A stretch of 64,000 bases of DNA from an uncultured bacterium (GTDB lineage Bacteria; Cyanobacteriota; Vampirovibrionia; Gastranaerophilales; Gastranaerophilaceae). Positions 22,693 through 30,428 of this stretch are shown piece by piece. Position 1 is the stretch's first letter; each line of letters starts with the position of its first letter. The stretch covers positions 123,377 through 187,376 of the forward strand of contig CAREDV010000003.1 in the NCBI GenBank assembly GCA_948964545.1. Direction: 5' to 3'. The position numbers and the translations under genes are program-made. The notes below the pieces were generated by a model. It made no database searches. It was not told where the DNA came from and was given only the letters and a program-made list of their open reading frames with translations.

Positions 22693-23994
22693 TTATTTTG
22701 AAATTCTGCCTGGAACAACTACTCCGCCTTTTAAATTCTTTTTATAGAATTCTACGTGCGGCTGTAATACGCTGTCCAAAACTTCAGGGAATTCTGTTCC
22801 TGACATAATTTTTTCTACGATTTCTTGATAAACTGTAGCAAATGCTCTCAGTTGAGTCAAAGCGCCTGCTGCAGCAGGAGTTAAGCCCATACCTGATGTA
22901 TTTGCAGTTTCAAGGAAGAAGTTTCCTGAAACTTCATAAGATTTTGTCAAAGCATCAATGTAGCTTTCAGCATTTTCTCTGCAAACACCGTTATCTTGAG
23001 GTACAGTTAAGGCAAAAGCAAGTTTGTTAGCAGGGTTAAAATGTGCTTCTGCTGAGTGGTGCATTGCATCAGGAACTTTTGCAACCTGTTTCAATGTATC
23101 TTTAACAGATTCATTTTGCATTTGTGCGTGCCAGTATACTGTGTTTTCAAAGATTGAACCCATATACTGGTGAACTGAAGCTTCTGTTCCGTTCATTTTT
23201 GCATCTGCCCAGAAAATACCTTCTTTTAATGCATCGTTGATTGACAAGTCAGCTGTTAGAGATTCTGTTGAAATTTCTTGAGCTGAATTTAGCATTGTAA
23301 TCATATCTTCTTTTTTCATTCCTGCGTAAGCAAGTGTGAACAAAGCGTGATCGTCAAATGCTGAAAAACGTCCGCCAACATCATCATGGATGTAAAGGTC
23401 GCCGAGCCAGCCGTTTTCGTTAGAAGTTCTTCTAAGTTCGCTTTTTTCAGCGTTAGCATCAGTTACTGCAATAAAGTGTTTGTTTGCTGATTTTACAGCT
23501 TCTTCTTCTGATTGACCTTTCGCAATGTAAGCATTTTTTAACATTTCTAAAACTCTTAAGAAACCATCTTTAGTTTCAAAAGTTGAGCCTGATTTTGATG
23601 CGATAAGGTAGTTTGATGATAAAACATCATCACTAAGTCTGTATAAAAATCTTTCCAAACTTGCGCTGTCAACGTCTGAATAAAATTCTATGCAATCGCC
23701 TTTTACGTTCAAACCGTTGATAGAAAGCATGTGTTCAACAGTGTGTTTTGAACCGCCGATACCCATAACGCTTAACTTTGTTGCAGAAGTTGCAGATTTT
23801 AAGTTTTCTGCAAGTTCATAAATTTCGTCAACTCTTTTAGCTTGTTCTGAGGGCAGGTTTACCCAGTTTAAAAATTGTCCTTTTTTGTTAGCGCGTGATG
23901 AAAATTCGTTTACGAATTCTGAAACTTTAGAAGAATATTTTTCAAAATCCACGCCTGAAAATTTTGCTGTAACATTTGAATTTTTGGTCAACAT
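22693..23994 (-). CDS. pgi: Glucose-6-phosphate isomerase
   Basis: A 433-residue PGI of the short (Bacillus-like) type, interconverting glucose-6-phosphate and fructose-6-phosphate. Substrate motifs are VMGIGGSKHTVEHM, LIASKSGSTFETKDGF and DVGGRFSAFDDHALF. The catalytic Glu lies in MNGTEASVHQYMGSIFENTV-like context and the C-terminal region is complete. It is monocistronic with a Shine-Dalgarno site (AAAGGGA) upstream. Confidence 0.95.
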   Translation of the reverse strand: MLTKNSNVTAKFSGVDFEKYSSKVSEFVNEFSSRANKKGQFLNWVNLPSEQAKRVDEIYELAENLKSATSATKLSVMGIGGSKHTVEHMLSINGLNVKGDCIEFYSDVDSASLERFLYRLSDDVLSSNYLIASKSGSTFETKDGFLRVLEMLKNAYIAKGQSEEEAVKSANKHFIAVTDANAEKSELRRTSNENGWLGDLYIHDDVGGRFSAFDDHALFTLAYAGMKKEDMITMLNSAQEISTESLTADLSINDALKEGIFWADAKMNGTEASVHQYMGSIFENTVYWHAQMQNESVKDTLKQVAKVPDAMHHSAEAHFNPANKLAFALTVPQDNGVCRENAESYIDALTKSYEVSGNFFLETANTSGMGLTPAAAGALTQLRAFATVYQEIVEKIMSGTEFPEVLDSVLQPHVEFYKKNLKGGVVVPGRISK

Positions 23995-24052
23995 AATAGT
24001 CCCTTTCTTTTTTAATCATATTTTACTACAAAAAGAAAGAGTCAACTATAAT

Positions 24053-24532
24053 TTAAAATGTATATTTCATATTAATACCTGCTTCTTCAGGTGATATGCG
24101 GCCTTCTATTGAGAATGATGTTTTATTATGTTTATTTTGTGTTGTGTAATTTACTCCCAGTTGAGGATCTTTGCCTCCAAATACTGAACCACTCATGCTT
24201 AAACGTGAGTCAGAACCTGTATTAATTCCCATAGATGCTTGTAAGCTGCCGTTTGTATTGAGTTTACCGCTGATATCAAAATTTGATTGGGTATATCCCG
24301 CTTGAATTGAACCATTATTGCTTAACGGCTTGTATTGGCCTTTAATATTCCAGTTTGCACCTTCATCTTTAGTGAAGATACCAAAATCTACTTTGTTTCC
24401 GTTTATTCCGCCTGTTAATGTAGTATCTTGGGTCAGCTCAGTACTTAAATTTGCGCGTGCTTTTAAAAAATCAGCGCTTATCTGAGTTGAATTATTTAAA
24501 GTATAATCTTGTTTAAAAAAATTATTGCTCAT
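24053..24532 (-). CDS. Beta-rich protein of unknown function, OMP-like C terminus
   Basis: A 159-residue protein with alternating polar/hydrophobic strands and repeated G-x-N/S turns (NGSIQAGYTQSNFDISGKL, NGSLQASMGINTGSDSRLSM). It ends in MKYTF, resembling the C-terminal aromatic signature of outer-membrane barrels. There is no signal peptide at the visible start, which argues against outer-membrane export by Sec. The frame is clean and codon use is ordinary. Function unknown. Confidence 0.7.
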   Translation of the reverse strand: MSNNFFKQDYTLNNSTQISADFLKARANLSTELTQDTTLTGGINGNKVDFGIFTKDEGANWNIKGQYKPLSNNGSIQAGYTQSNFDISGKLNTNGSLQASMGINTGSDSRLSMSGSVFGGKDPQLGVNYTTQNKHNKTSFSIEGRISPEEAGINMKYTF

Positions 24533-24578
24533 AATCTATACATATAAAGTATATATTTTATAAATAATTGCCTTTTTG

Positions 24579-25877
24579 TTAATAAATATTACAAGTTTTA
24601 TTGTTTAGTAAATTCACTTTAAATTCTTGAAAACTTGGATTTAATTCTGCAATTTTTTGATTTTGAGTTTTTTGTTGATGTTCGTATCTGTATTTTGTCC
24701 AAATTCTTGATACCGCACTCAGCGTAAAGCCCATTGCAACCAGACTGAATAGAAACGGAACTCCTGTTATAATTGATTTTTGTTTAATGAGTTTTGCAAG
24801 TTCTGTTTCTGTCGATGTGTTATTTGCTTTTGCAAGTTTTTGTGCAATCTGCGGTAATTCTTTGCGTGTCGGAACATTTTGTATCTTACCTTTTTGATCG
24901 CGTTTTATAAGTTCGGGGAATTTACCTTTATTGGCAAGATATTTCTTAAATCCAGCATCAAGAATAGATGAGCCGAAAATTGTATATAAAACTACAAGCG
25001 GAACTCGTGTCCAAACTTCATAAAAATCAAGCTTGCCTCTGTCTTTTGCTGCGCTTGAATAGCCGAACAAACCTGTAATACAAGTTACAGCGAGCTGGCC
25101 TTTGCTTAATGCAAGTTTTCCGTTATTATTTACAAAATCAAGCTTGAGATATTCTTTTAAAAACTTATTTGTCTTTTCTGATTTGATATTTAATAGTTTA
25201 GAAATTTGCTCACCTGGTTCAAGAAGAATTTCTGAGAATTTGCGCGCAGTTTTATATTTATGTCCTTTACTTGCGAGAAGCAAGCCTGCACCGATTCCAC
25301 CCGCTGAAAGAAGTCCTGTTTTCAAAAGTACACTTTTTGCATGTTTTTCTACATGTTTTTGCTGTTCTGTGTTTTCGGTTTTTTCTTTATTGAGGTTTGC
25401 AACGTTATTAAAATCACTTACTTTAAAAACTTTTAATGTAAAAAGGTTTTTGGCAAATCCGAGCGCGTATTCCATTGCAGGAATTGTTATACAGCCGAGA
25501 ATTATACCGCCTTTTGTTGTTGTAACTCTGTTTTTTAAATCTTGACTGAGTTTTGATTTTTTTATTTCTTCAATACTTTTTGGAACTTCTTTCAAGATTG
25601 TTTTTTGCAGTTTTTTAGGCTGAACTTTTTTAAATAACCCGTTTCTAAATGCGTGTTCTCCAAAAAACGGAGCGGCAAAATAAAATATTCCTGATTCCAA
25701 AAATTCAAGAAATGTGAATTCACTGAAATCTATAAAACTTCTTGAAAGTGCTGCTTTAGGAAACCAATTTGTCAGTGTTCCTTGAATAAATCTTGTGTGA
25801 GATAAATTTTCTTGTGATTTTAAAAATTTATCTAAACGTTTTGTTGCTGGTGTAAATCCGTTTACTTTTGCTATCAT
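24579..25877 (-). CDS. Multi-span membrane protein, unknown function
   Basis: A 432-residue protein with several hydrophobic stretches (around 52-75, 127-150, 190-207, 260-295 and 370-390) separated by Lys-rich loops. The start MIAKVNGFTPATKRLDKF has no classical signal peptide. I recognise no catalytic motif. Composition and style match other lineage-specific proteins in the window. It lies 46 bases upstream of the beta-rich protein and could be co-transcribed with it. Confidence 0.75.
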   Translation of the reverse strand: MIAKVNGFTPATKRLDKFLKSQENLSHTRFIQGTLTNWFPKAALSRSFIDFSEFTFLEFLESGIFYFAAPFFGEHAFRNGLFKKVQPKKLQKTILKEVPKSIEEIKKSKLSQDLKNRVTTTKGGIILGCITIPAMEYALGFAKNLFTLKVFKVSDFNNVANLNKEKTENTEQQKHVEKHAKSVLLKTGLLSAGGIGAGLLLASKGHKYKTARKFSEILLEPGEQISKLLNIKSEKTNKFLKEYLKLDFVNNNGKLALSKGQLAVTCITGLFGYSSAAKDRGKLDFYEVWTRVPLVVLYTIFGSSILDAGFKKYLANKGKFPELIKRDQKGKIQNVPTRKELPQIAQKLAKANNTSTETELAKLIKQKSIITGVPFLFSLVAMGFTLSAVSRIWTKYRYEHQQKTQNQKIAELNPSFQEFKVNLLNNKTCNIY

Positions 25878-25904
25878 ATTCTTTCCTTATTTTTTTTCAT
25901 ACTA

Positions 25905-25934
25905 AAAAGACCGCCTTTCAAAGGCGGTCTTGAA
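25905..25934 (-). terminator. Terminator after the Met/Cys-rich peptide gene
   Basis: On the minus strand AAGACCGCCTTT-G-AAAGGCGGTCTTTTT gives a strong stem with a T run. It ends the small gene at 25949-26035. Confidence 0.88.
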
Positions 25935-25948
25935 AACTTGTTTAAATC

Positions 25949-26035
25949 TTAACACATTCGATTTGCACAACAACGACCGCCTCTTGTGAGGTTTTGCATC
26001 ATCATTTGCATCATCATAGTGTTGTTGTTTGTCAT
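25949..26035 (-). CDS. Met- and Cys-rich 28-residue peptide
   Basis: A tiny ORF with its own near-consensus promoter (26058-26086), a Shine-Dalgarno site (AAGGG) 5 bases before the ATG, and a strong terminator 15 bases after the stop. The product starts MTNNNTMMMQMMMQNLTRGG and ends with CC, then a final Cys. Eight of 28 residues are Met and three are Cys, suggesting soft-metal (copper or silver) binding or a redox role. Function is inferred from composition only. The complete transcription unit argues strongly that it is expressed. Confidence 0.7.
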   Translation of the reverse strand: MTNNNTMMMQMMMQNLTRGGRCCANRMC

Positions 26036-26057
26036 TTTTTTCCCTTTTTTCAAAAAT

Positions 26058-26086
26058 ATATTATTATAACAATAATTTCTTGTCAA
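26058..26086 (-). promoter_or_regulatory. Promoter of the Met/Cys-rich peptide gene
   Basis: TTGACA (26086-26081) and TAATAT (26063-26058) on the minus strand, 17-base spacer; an overlapping TATAAT lies within the spacer. Confidence 0.75.
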
Positions 26087-26115
26087 TTTTTGTATTAATA
26101 TTTATGAATCTATAT

Positions 26116-26838
26116 TTATTCTTCAAATGCTATAATTATTGCATAAATTTTTGAAGCATCATGCTTATTTAAGGTTTTGTAACAGGTATTAATTGCAAAA
26201 AGCTTGTCTTTTTGAGGAGAGATTTTACCTTGTTTTATAACAATGCCTTCCTCAGACTTTAATGTTTTGGCAGGAATATTGGCAGTATGATTTGTCTTTG
26301 GATTTATAAATATTTCTGAATCAAGTTCTTTATTATTAATTGCGGCTGATGCTTGAATTATTTTGAAATTTATTTCCTTGTTCTCATAAGGAACTTCAAA
26401 ATATACAGTGTTATATGTATTAGGTTCTATTGAAGTATCAGGAATAATTAAATATTGCCCTGATTTTTTATTTTCTATTTCATTATATGCTTTAATCAAA
26501 TATGTGTGCTTACTTTTTGTTATAAACTCAGAGTTTTCAAGCGAAACAAGCTGATAATGGCACTTTTCTCCGCAGGCAAAACCGCAGGTAAGTTTTGGTG
26601 AATGTTTAAAGAAATAATAGCCGATTCCTGTTAAAGCACCTATTCCGCCAAAAACAGACCCTAAAGTTATTGCAGTTACAGCCCCGTCACTCAATCCATG
26701 GTGAGATTTTGAATTTTTTTCGCCGCCTGGGGGAATCTGAGTTAATTCTATTTCAAAAGAATTATTGCTGTCTGTAACCGCACTAAATACTGGAGAAATA
26801 AAAAATGTGAGCAAGATTATACATAATAATTTATTCAT
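26116..26838 (-). CDS. Secreted protein with a glycine-rich membrane segment, pilus-locus neighbour
   Basis: A 240-residue protein with a signal peptide (MNKLLCIILLTFFISPVFSA) and a second hydrophobic, glycine-rich segment at about 53-76 (AVTAITLGSVFGGIGALTGI). Two Cys pairs follow (CGFACGEKC). The C-terminal 150 residues look like beta-sandwich strands. It overlaps the preceding secreted gene by 4 bases and is divergent from the chaperone-usher genes. Function unknown; a role in the pilus or its anchoring is inferred from position. Confidence 0.75.
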   Translation of the reverse strand: MNKLLCIILLTFFISPVFSAVTDSNNSFEIELTQIPPGGEKNSKSHHGLSDGAVTAITLGSVFGGIGALTGIGYYFFKHSPKLTCGFACGEKCHYQLVSLENSEFITKSKHTYLIKAYNEIENKKSGQYLIIPDTSIEPNTYNTVYFEVPYENKEINFKIIQASAAINNKELDSEIFINPKTNHTANIPAKTLKSEEGIVIKQGKISPQKDKLFAINTCYKTLNKHDASKIYAIIIAFEE

Positions 26839-27311
26839 ATTCCACCTACTGTAAAAACAAGAGTTCCTCGATATAATCCCAGAGCAGAATTGGGTTTGAC
26901 ATTAACATAAGGTGTAAAAACATCTGTTATTACATGATCATAAGGATTTGAAATTTTTTGAGAGCTGGGTGAAATTGAAAGGTTTGATTGAGAAAAGTTA
27001 TATAACCCATCTTTATGATTTAATTCTTTAAACAAAGCTGAAACTATTATAGGTGATGAAGCATTTGTATGCAATTTAACCTTAACAGGGCTTAACTTTA
27101 ATATAATATTATCAGCATTTACAGAATCACTTTCTTTAATTTTCATATTAGGTAAAGGTTCATCTCTATTATATTCAATATTTTCAACAATAATTTTTTC
27201 TATTTCAAGAATTTGTGGTAATTGGCAGTTTAAAATTTGAGAAGCTTGCTGCGCCCCAAAGCTTTTACCATAAAAACAGAATAAACAAAGAAAAATAATC
27301 AATCCTCTCAT
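26835..27311 (-). CDS. Small secreted protein, pilin-like, pilus-locus neighbour
   Basis: A 158-residue exported protein (signal MRGLIIFLCLFCFYGKSFGA). The mature part is beta-rich and ends ALGLYRGTLVFTVGGI, resembling the strand that closes fimbrial subunits and related proteins. A Cys follows the signal peptide closely (ILNCQLPQILEIE). It is coupled to 26116-26838 and divergent from 27432. A fimbrial accessory subunit is the best guess. Confidence 0.65.
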   Translation of the reverse strand: MRGLIIFLCLFCFYGKSFGAQQASQILNCQLPQILEIEKIIVENIEYNRDEPLPNMKIKESDSVNADNIILKLSPVKVKLHTNASSPIIVSALFKELNHKDGLYNFSQSNLSISPSSQKISNPYDHVITDVFTPYVNVKPNSALGLYRGTLVFTVGGI

Positions 27312-27431
27312 AAGGCAAGTTTATATTCATTATAAAGAATAAATAATACCCGTTAAGACATAAAAATAACACCAACTTGTCCCAACAGAAGGGTAATATA
27401 AACTTTTGTTTAAATAACATAAATTTTTGAT

Positions 27432-28322
27432 ATGAAAAAAATATTACTCTTTATAATATTTTTTATAATTGCCCTGTATAATACTGCCTACAGTGCTGTA
27501 AGTGTTCAAAGTACGGGCGGTACAACAGTTGCATCAACGCAGATTTCAACACCTATTCAAATGACGGTTAATGATTTAATTTCGCTTACTCTTACAGTAA
27601 GAGTTAAGGCGCTTGACCAGTATATAACAAATACTACAAATTCTGCTTATAGAATACCTGTTTCACAGCTATATCTTAATGACGGTACAAATGAATTTCA
27701 GATGATATATAACACTAATGTTACAACTATAAATGGGATTGTAATTAGTGTAGGCGGATACTCTAGAAATTATAACTGTATTGTAAAAAATATCGGAGTT
27801 TTACCGCCAGGAACTTATACAACGCGTCTGCAATTTGATACAAATACAACACTTTCGCCTGCATCTATTGTTTATACATTAAGTTTTACAATTCCTTTAA
27901 CGCAGAATATTTCAAGCGTGACAAATCCTGTAAATATAACACTTACTCCAGATAATGTTTTTGACGGAACAGCAATAGTTGAGAACACGACAACCCCGCA
28001 GATTAAAATCCAATCTAACGGAACATGGAAACTTGTTTTAAATACAGCAAATATTGGCACTCTGCCTGCAAATTACTATTTTTTAATTACAGGTGTTTCA
28101 TCACATGTAACAAATTATATTACTGAACAAACACAAATTCAGCCAAATCAGCAATATACACTTGCATCAGGCACGGCAACAGTTTCAACACCTGTTACGG
28201 GAAGTTACACTAATGATTATATAAATATAAAATATTTTCTCAAAAATACTTCTGGAACTTATATTTCCGAAGGAACTTACAATAATTATTTAAATTACAC
28301 AATACAAAACGGGGAGACATAA
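27432..28322 (+). CDS. Secreted adhesin or tip-like protein of the chaperone-usher locus
   Basis: A 296-residue protein with a signal peptide (MKKILLFIIFFIIALYNTAYSA). It is Thr/Asn/Ile-rich and beta-stranded, likely two domains (about 22-155 and 160-296). The N-terminal strand and final strand suit donor-strand exchange, but I cannot assign a known adhesin. It is first in a five-gene run; its stop is immediately followed by the chaperone ATG. Confidence 0.75.
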   Translation: MKKILLFIIFFIIALYNTAYSAVSVQSTGGTTVASTQISTPIQMTVNDLISLTLTVRVKALDQYITNTTNSAYRIPVSQLYLNDGTNEFQMIYNTNVTTINGIVISVGGYSRNYNCIVKNIGVLPPGTYTTRLQFDTNTTLSPASIVYTLSFTIPLTQNISSVTNPVNITLTPDNVFDGTAIVENTTTPQIKIQSNGTWKLVLNTANIGTLPANYYFLITGVSSHVTNYITEQTQIQPNQQYTLASGTATVSTPVTGSYTNDYINIKYFLKNTSGTYISEGTYNNYLNYTIQNGET

Positions 28323-29153
28323 ATGAAAAAACTTTGTTTAACTTTGTTTACTTTCTTAATGACATTTTTGAGTGCAAATGCAGCTATCAAGGTTACGCCA
28401 ACCATCTTGGAGCTAAATGCAAATGATGCAAGAGGAGATTACTTAACCGCTTCCATTGATATTCAGGGAGGCAGCAATGAATTAATACGTTTTAAAATTT
28501 ATCCTGAATATTTTAAAATCTCACAGCAAGGCACAATGGATATTATAGAAAACTCGCAGGAAGCAGATTATTTAATCAAAAATGTCAGATTTGTGCCTAA
28601 CGAATTTACACTTGAAAACGGCAGAACACAAAAAGTAAGATTAACTGTCTCTGACTTGAAATCTATGCCCGACGGCGAATCCAGAATGGTTTTGTTTTTG
28701 GAAGATGTTGATGCAAAAGAAGTTTACCTGCCTTCAGGCAAAAAAGATGTTTCCACAAAACTTGTTGTAAAAACACGTGTGGGAATTCCTGTATATGTTG
28801 ATAAAGGACGATTTATAAAATGTGCACAAATCGAAAAGTTTGATATAGAAAAGAAAAATAATGAGATTAAAACAGCACTTAAACTTGTTTCTTCAGGAAA
28901 TAGTAAAGTTCGCTACACAGGTAAAGCACAAATTATTAAAGACAAAAAACTTATAGGTGAATATCCTGTAAAAAGTAGTGTTGTAAGTGCGAATAATGTA
29001 CTTTTTACAAACGATACAATCCCTCTTAATGATATTAACGAAGACGGCAGTTACACTTTGCGTCTAATTCTTCAATATACAGATGAGAAAGGAAAGTTAA
29101 AAAATATTATAAAAGAAAATCAATTCATAATTGATGGTACTACACAAATATAG
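28323..29153 (+). CDS. Periplasmic pilus chaperone, PapD-like
   Basis: A 276-residue protein with a signal peptide (MKKLCLTLFTFLMTFLSANA). The first immunoglobulin-like domain shows IKVTPTILELNANDARGDYL and the segment TQKVRLTVSDL preceding the G1-type strand, with SRMVLFLEDV following. A second domain begins near 155 (VVKTRVGIPVYVD). It should hold subunits in the periplasm by donor-strand complementation before the usher. It is longer than classical chaperones (about 230), as in the alternative (CS1/alpha) families. Position next to subunits and usher supports the call. Confidence 0.8.
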   Translation: MKKLCLTLFTFLMTFLSANAAIKVTPTILELNANDARGDYLTASIDIQGGSNELIRFKIYPEYFKISQQGTMDIIENSQEADYLIKNVRFVPNEFTLENGRTQKVRLTVSDLKSMPDGESRMVLFLEDVDAKEVYLPSGKKDVSTKLVVKTRVGIPVYVDKGRFIKCAQIEKFDIEKKNNEIKTALKLVSSGNSKVRYTGKAQIIKDKKLIGEYPVKSSVVSANNVLFTNDTIPLNDINEDGSYTLRLILQYTDEKGKLKNIIKENQFIIDGTTQI

Positions 29154-29169
29154 AAGAAGGAGGAAAAAC

Positions 29170-29796
29170 ATGATTAACAAAAATTTGGCAGGTTTATTGA
29201 TTTTACCTGCAATGCTCGGTGCGATGAATATGTCTCACGCGATTTCAAACACTGCATCGCAGACTTTACAAGCAACGCTTGGGACTTATCTTGATATTAC
29301 GGCGCAAACATCAGGAGCTGTAACCTCAACAACAATTGCGCCAGATACAGGAAATCTTGCAGCTGCGCTCGTTTCAAAATTCCAGGTAAATTTAAATACT
29401 GATAATCAGCAATTATATTTACAGGCAACAACGGCTGGTGCAGCAGGTAATGTTAACGCACTATTCCAACAGGGAAGTCAGGTTTATGCCGTATTTTCAA
29501 ATACTGCATCGGGAAAACTTCCAACAGCCGCTGCTATAACTGATTGTAAATCAGCTACTCCGACAGCCGCAAATAACGCGAATGCTATTGCATACCCAAT
29601 TGCAAGTGTAGCTTTAACTAACAGTGGAACATCTACTTATGATGCTACAAAGAACCAGTATAATGTTACCGTAAATGGCGGAACAACAATCGCAACTACT
29701 ACAACAGGCACAGCACCTTACGCAAACACATATTCTTTTGCCGATAATGCGGGAACTTATCAGGCAATTATGACACTTACATCAACAACTTTATAG
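29170..29796 (+). CDS. Pilus subunit-like protein 1
   Basis: A 208-residue secreted protein, probably the major subunit: signal peptide (MINKNLAGLLILPAMLGAM, then NMSHA), then a Thr/Ala/Asn-rich beta domain without Cys pairs except one. The best Shine-Dalgarno site of the operon (AGGAGG) precedes the ATG at 29170, suggesting high expression. It ends in a clear strand (GTYQAIMTLTSTTL). The next gene is a homologue: both share TPTAANNANAIAYPIA-type segments and the closing GxYQAxxTxS strand. Confidence 0.8.
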   Translation: MINKNLAGLLILPAMLGAMNMSHAISNTASQTLQATLGTYLDITAQTSGAVTSTTIAPDTGNLAAALVSKFQVNLNTDNQQLYLQATTAGAAGNVNALFQQGSQVYAVFSNTASGKLPTAAAITDCKSATPTAANNANAIAYPIASVALTNSGTSTYDATKNQYNVTVNGGTTIATTTTGTAPYANTYSFADNAGTYQAIMTLTSTTL

Positions 29797-29804
29797 GTGC
29801 AAAA

Positions 29805-30428
29805 TTGCGGATAAAATTACTTTTAATTTGTATCTTATTATTTGAGAATGTTTGTTTTGGAGCAACAACGTTTCAGCATACACTCACTACAACTGTTCCA
29901 GCTTCGGTCAATGTTACAGCAATAAATCCTGCTGCTGCAACAGGAACTATTGATGCATCAACGGGGAATTCATCTTTCCCGTCTGCATCTTTCAGATTGC
30001 AAACAAATGGAGCTGACACAAATTACACCTATGTTGTTCAGGCAAAAGTGCTTGTCAGCGCAGGTAATCAACAAAACGCTTATGCCCAAATTGGCGGTAA
30101 TGGATATATTCTTTTAGGAAACAATTCGACCTATCCGACACCAGCTGCAATAAATAATATTACAGGCGGTACACCGACTTCTGCAAACAATGCAAATGTT
30201 ATAGCTTATCCTGTTGCAAATACACTTACAAATCTTGCTTCCGCAACGCTTACAAACAATCCAGCTTACGGCGGGCTTTGTTATATCGTAAAGACAGGAA
30301 CGTCAAAAGACGGTACGCTTAAACAAACAGTTGGTGCATCACCGCTTGCAAATACATATTCAATTTCAAATGACCGTGCAGGTGTTTATCAAGCAGTAGT
30401 AACTTTCAGTGCAAACAGGAATCCCTAA
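29805..30428 (+). CDS. Pilus subunit-like protein 2
   Basis: A 207-residue secreted protein starting at TTG (AGGTG 5 bases upstream) with a signal peptide (LRIKLLLICILLFENVCFGA). It is homologous to subunit 1: TPTSANNANVIAYPVANTL and the last strand GVYQAVVTFSANRNP. The start TTFQHTLTTTVPASVNVTAI resembles subunits of CS1-type pili. The minor or alternative subunit role is inferred. Its stop directly abuts the usher start. Confidence 0.8.
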   Translation: MRIKLLLICILLFENVCFGATTFQHTLTTTVPASVNVTAINPAAATGTIDASTGNSSFPSASFRLQTNGADTNYTYVVQAKVLVSAGNQQNAYAQIGGNGYILLGNNSTYPTPAAINNITGGTPTSANNANVIAYPVANTLTNLASATLTNNPAYGGLCYIVKTGTSKDGTLKQTVGASPLANTYSISNDRAGVYQAVVTFSANRNP

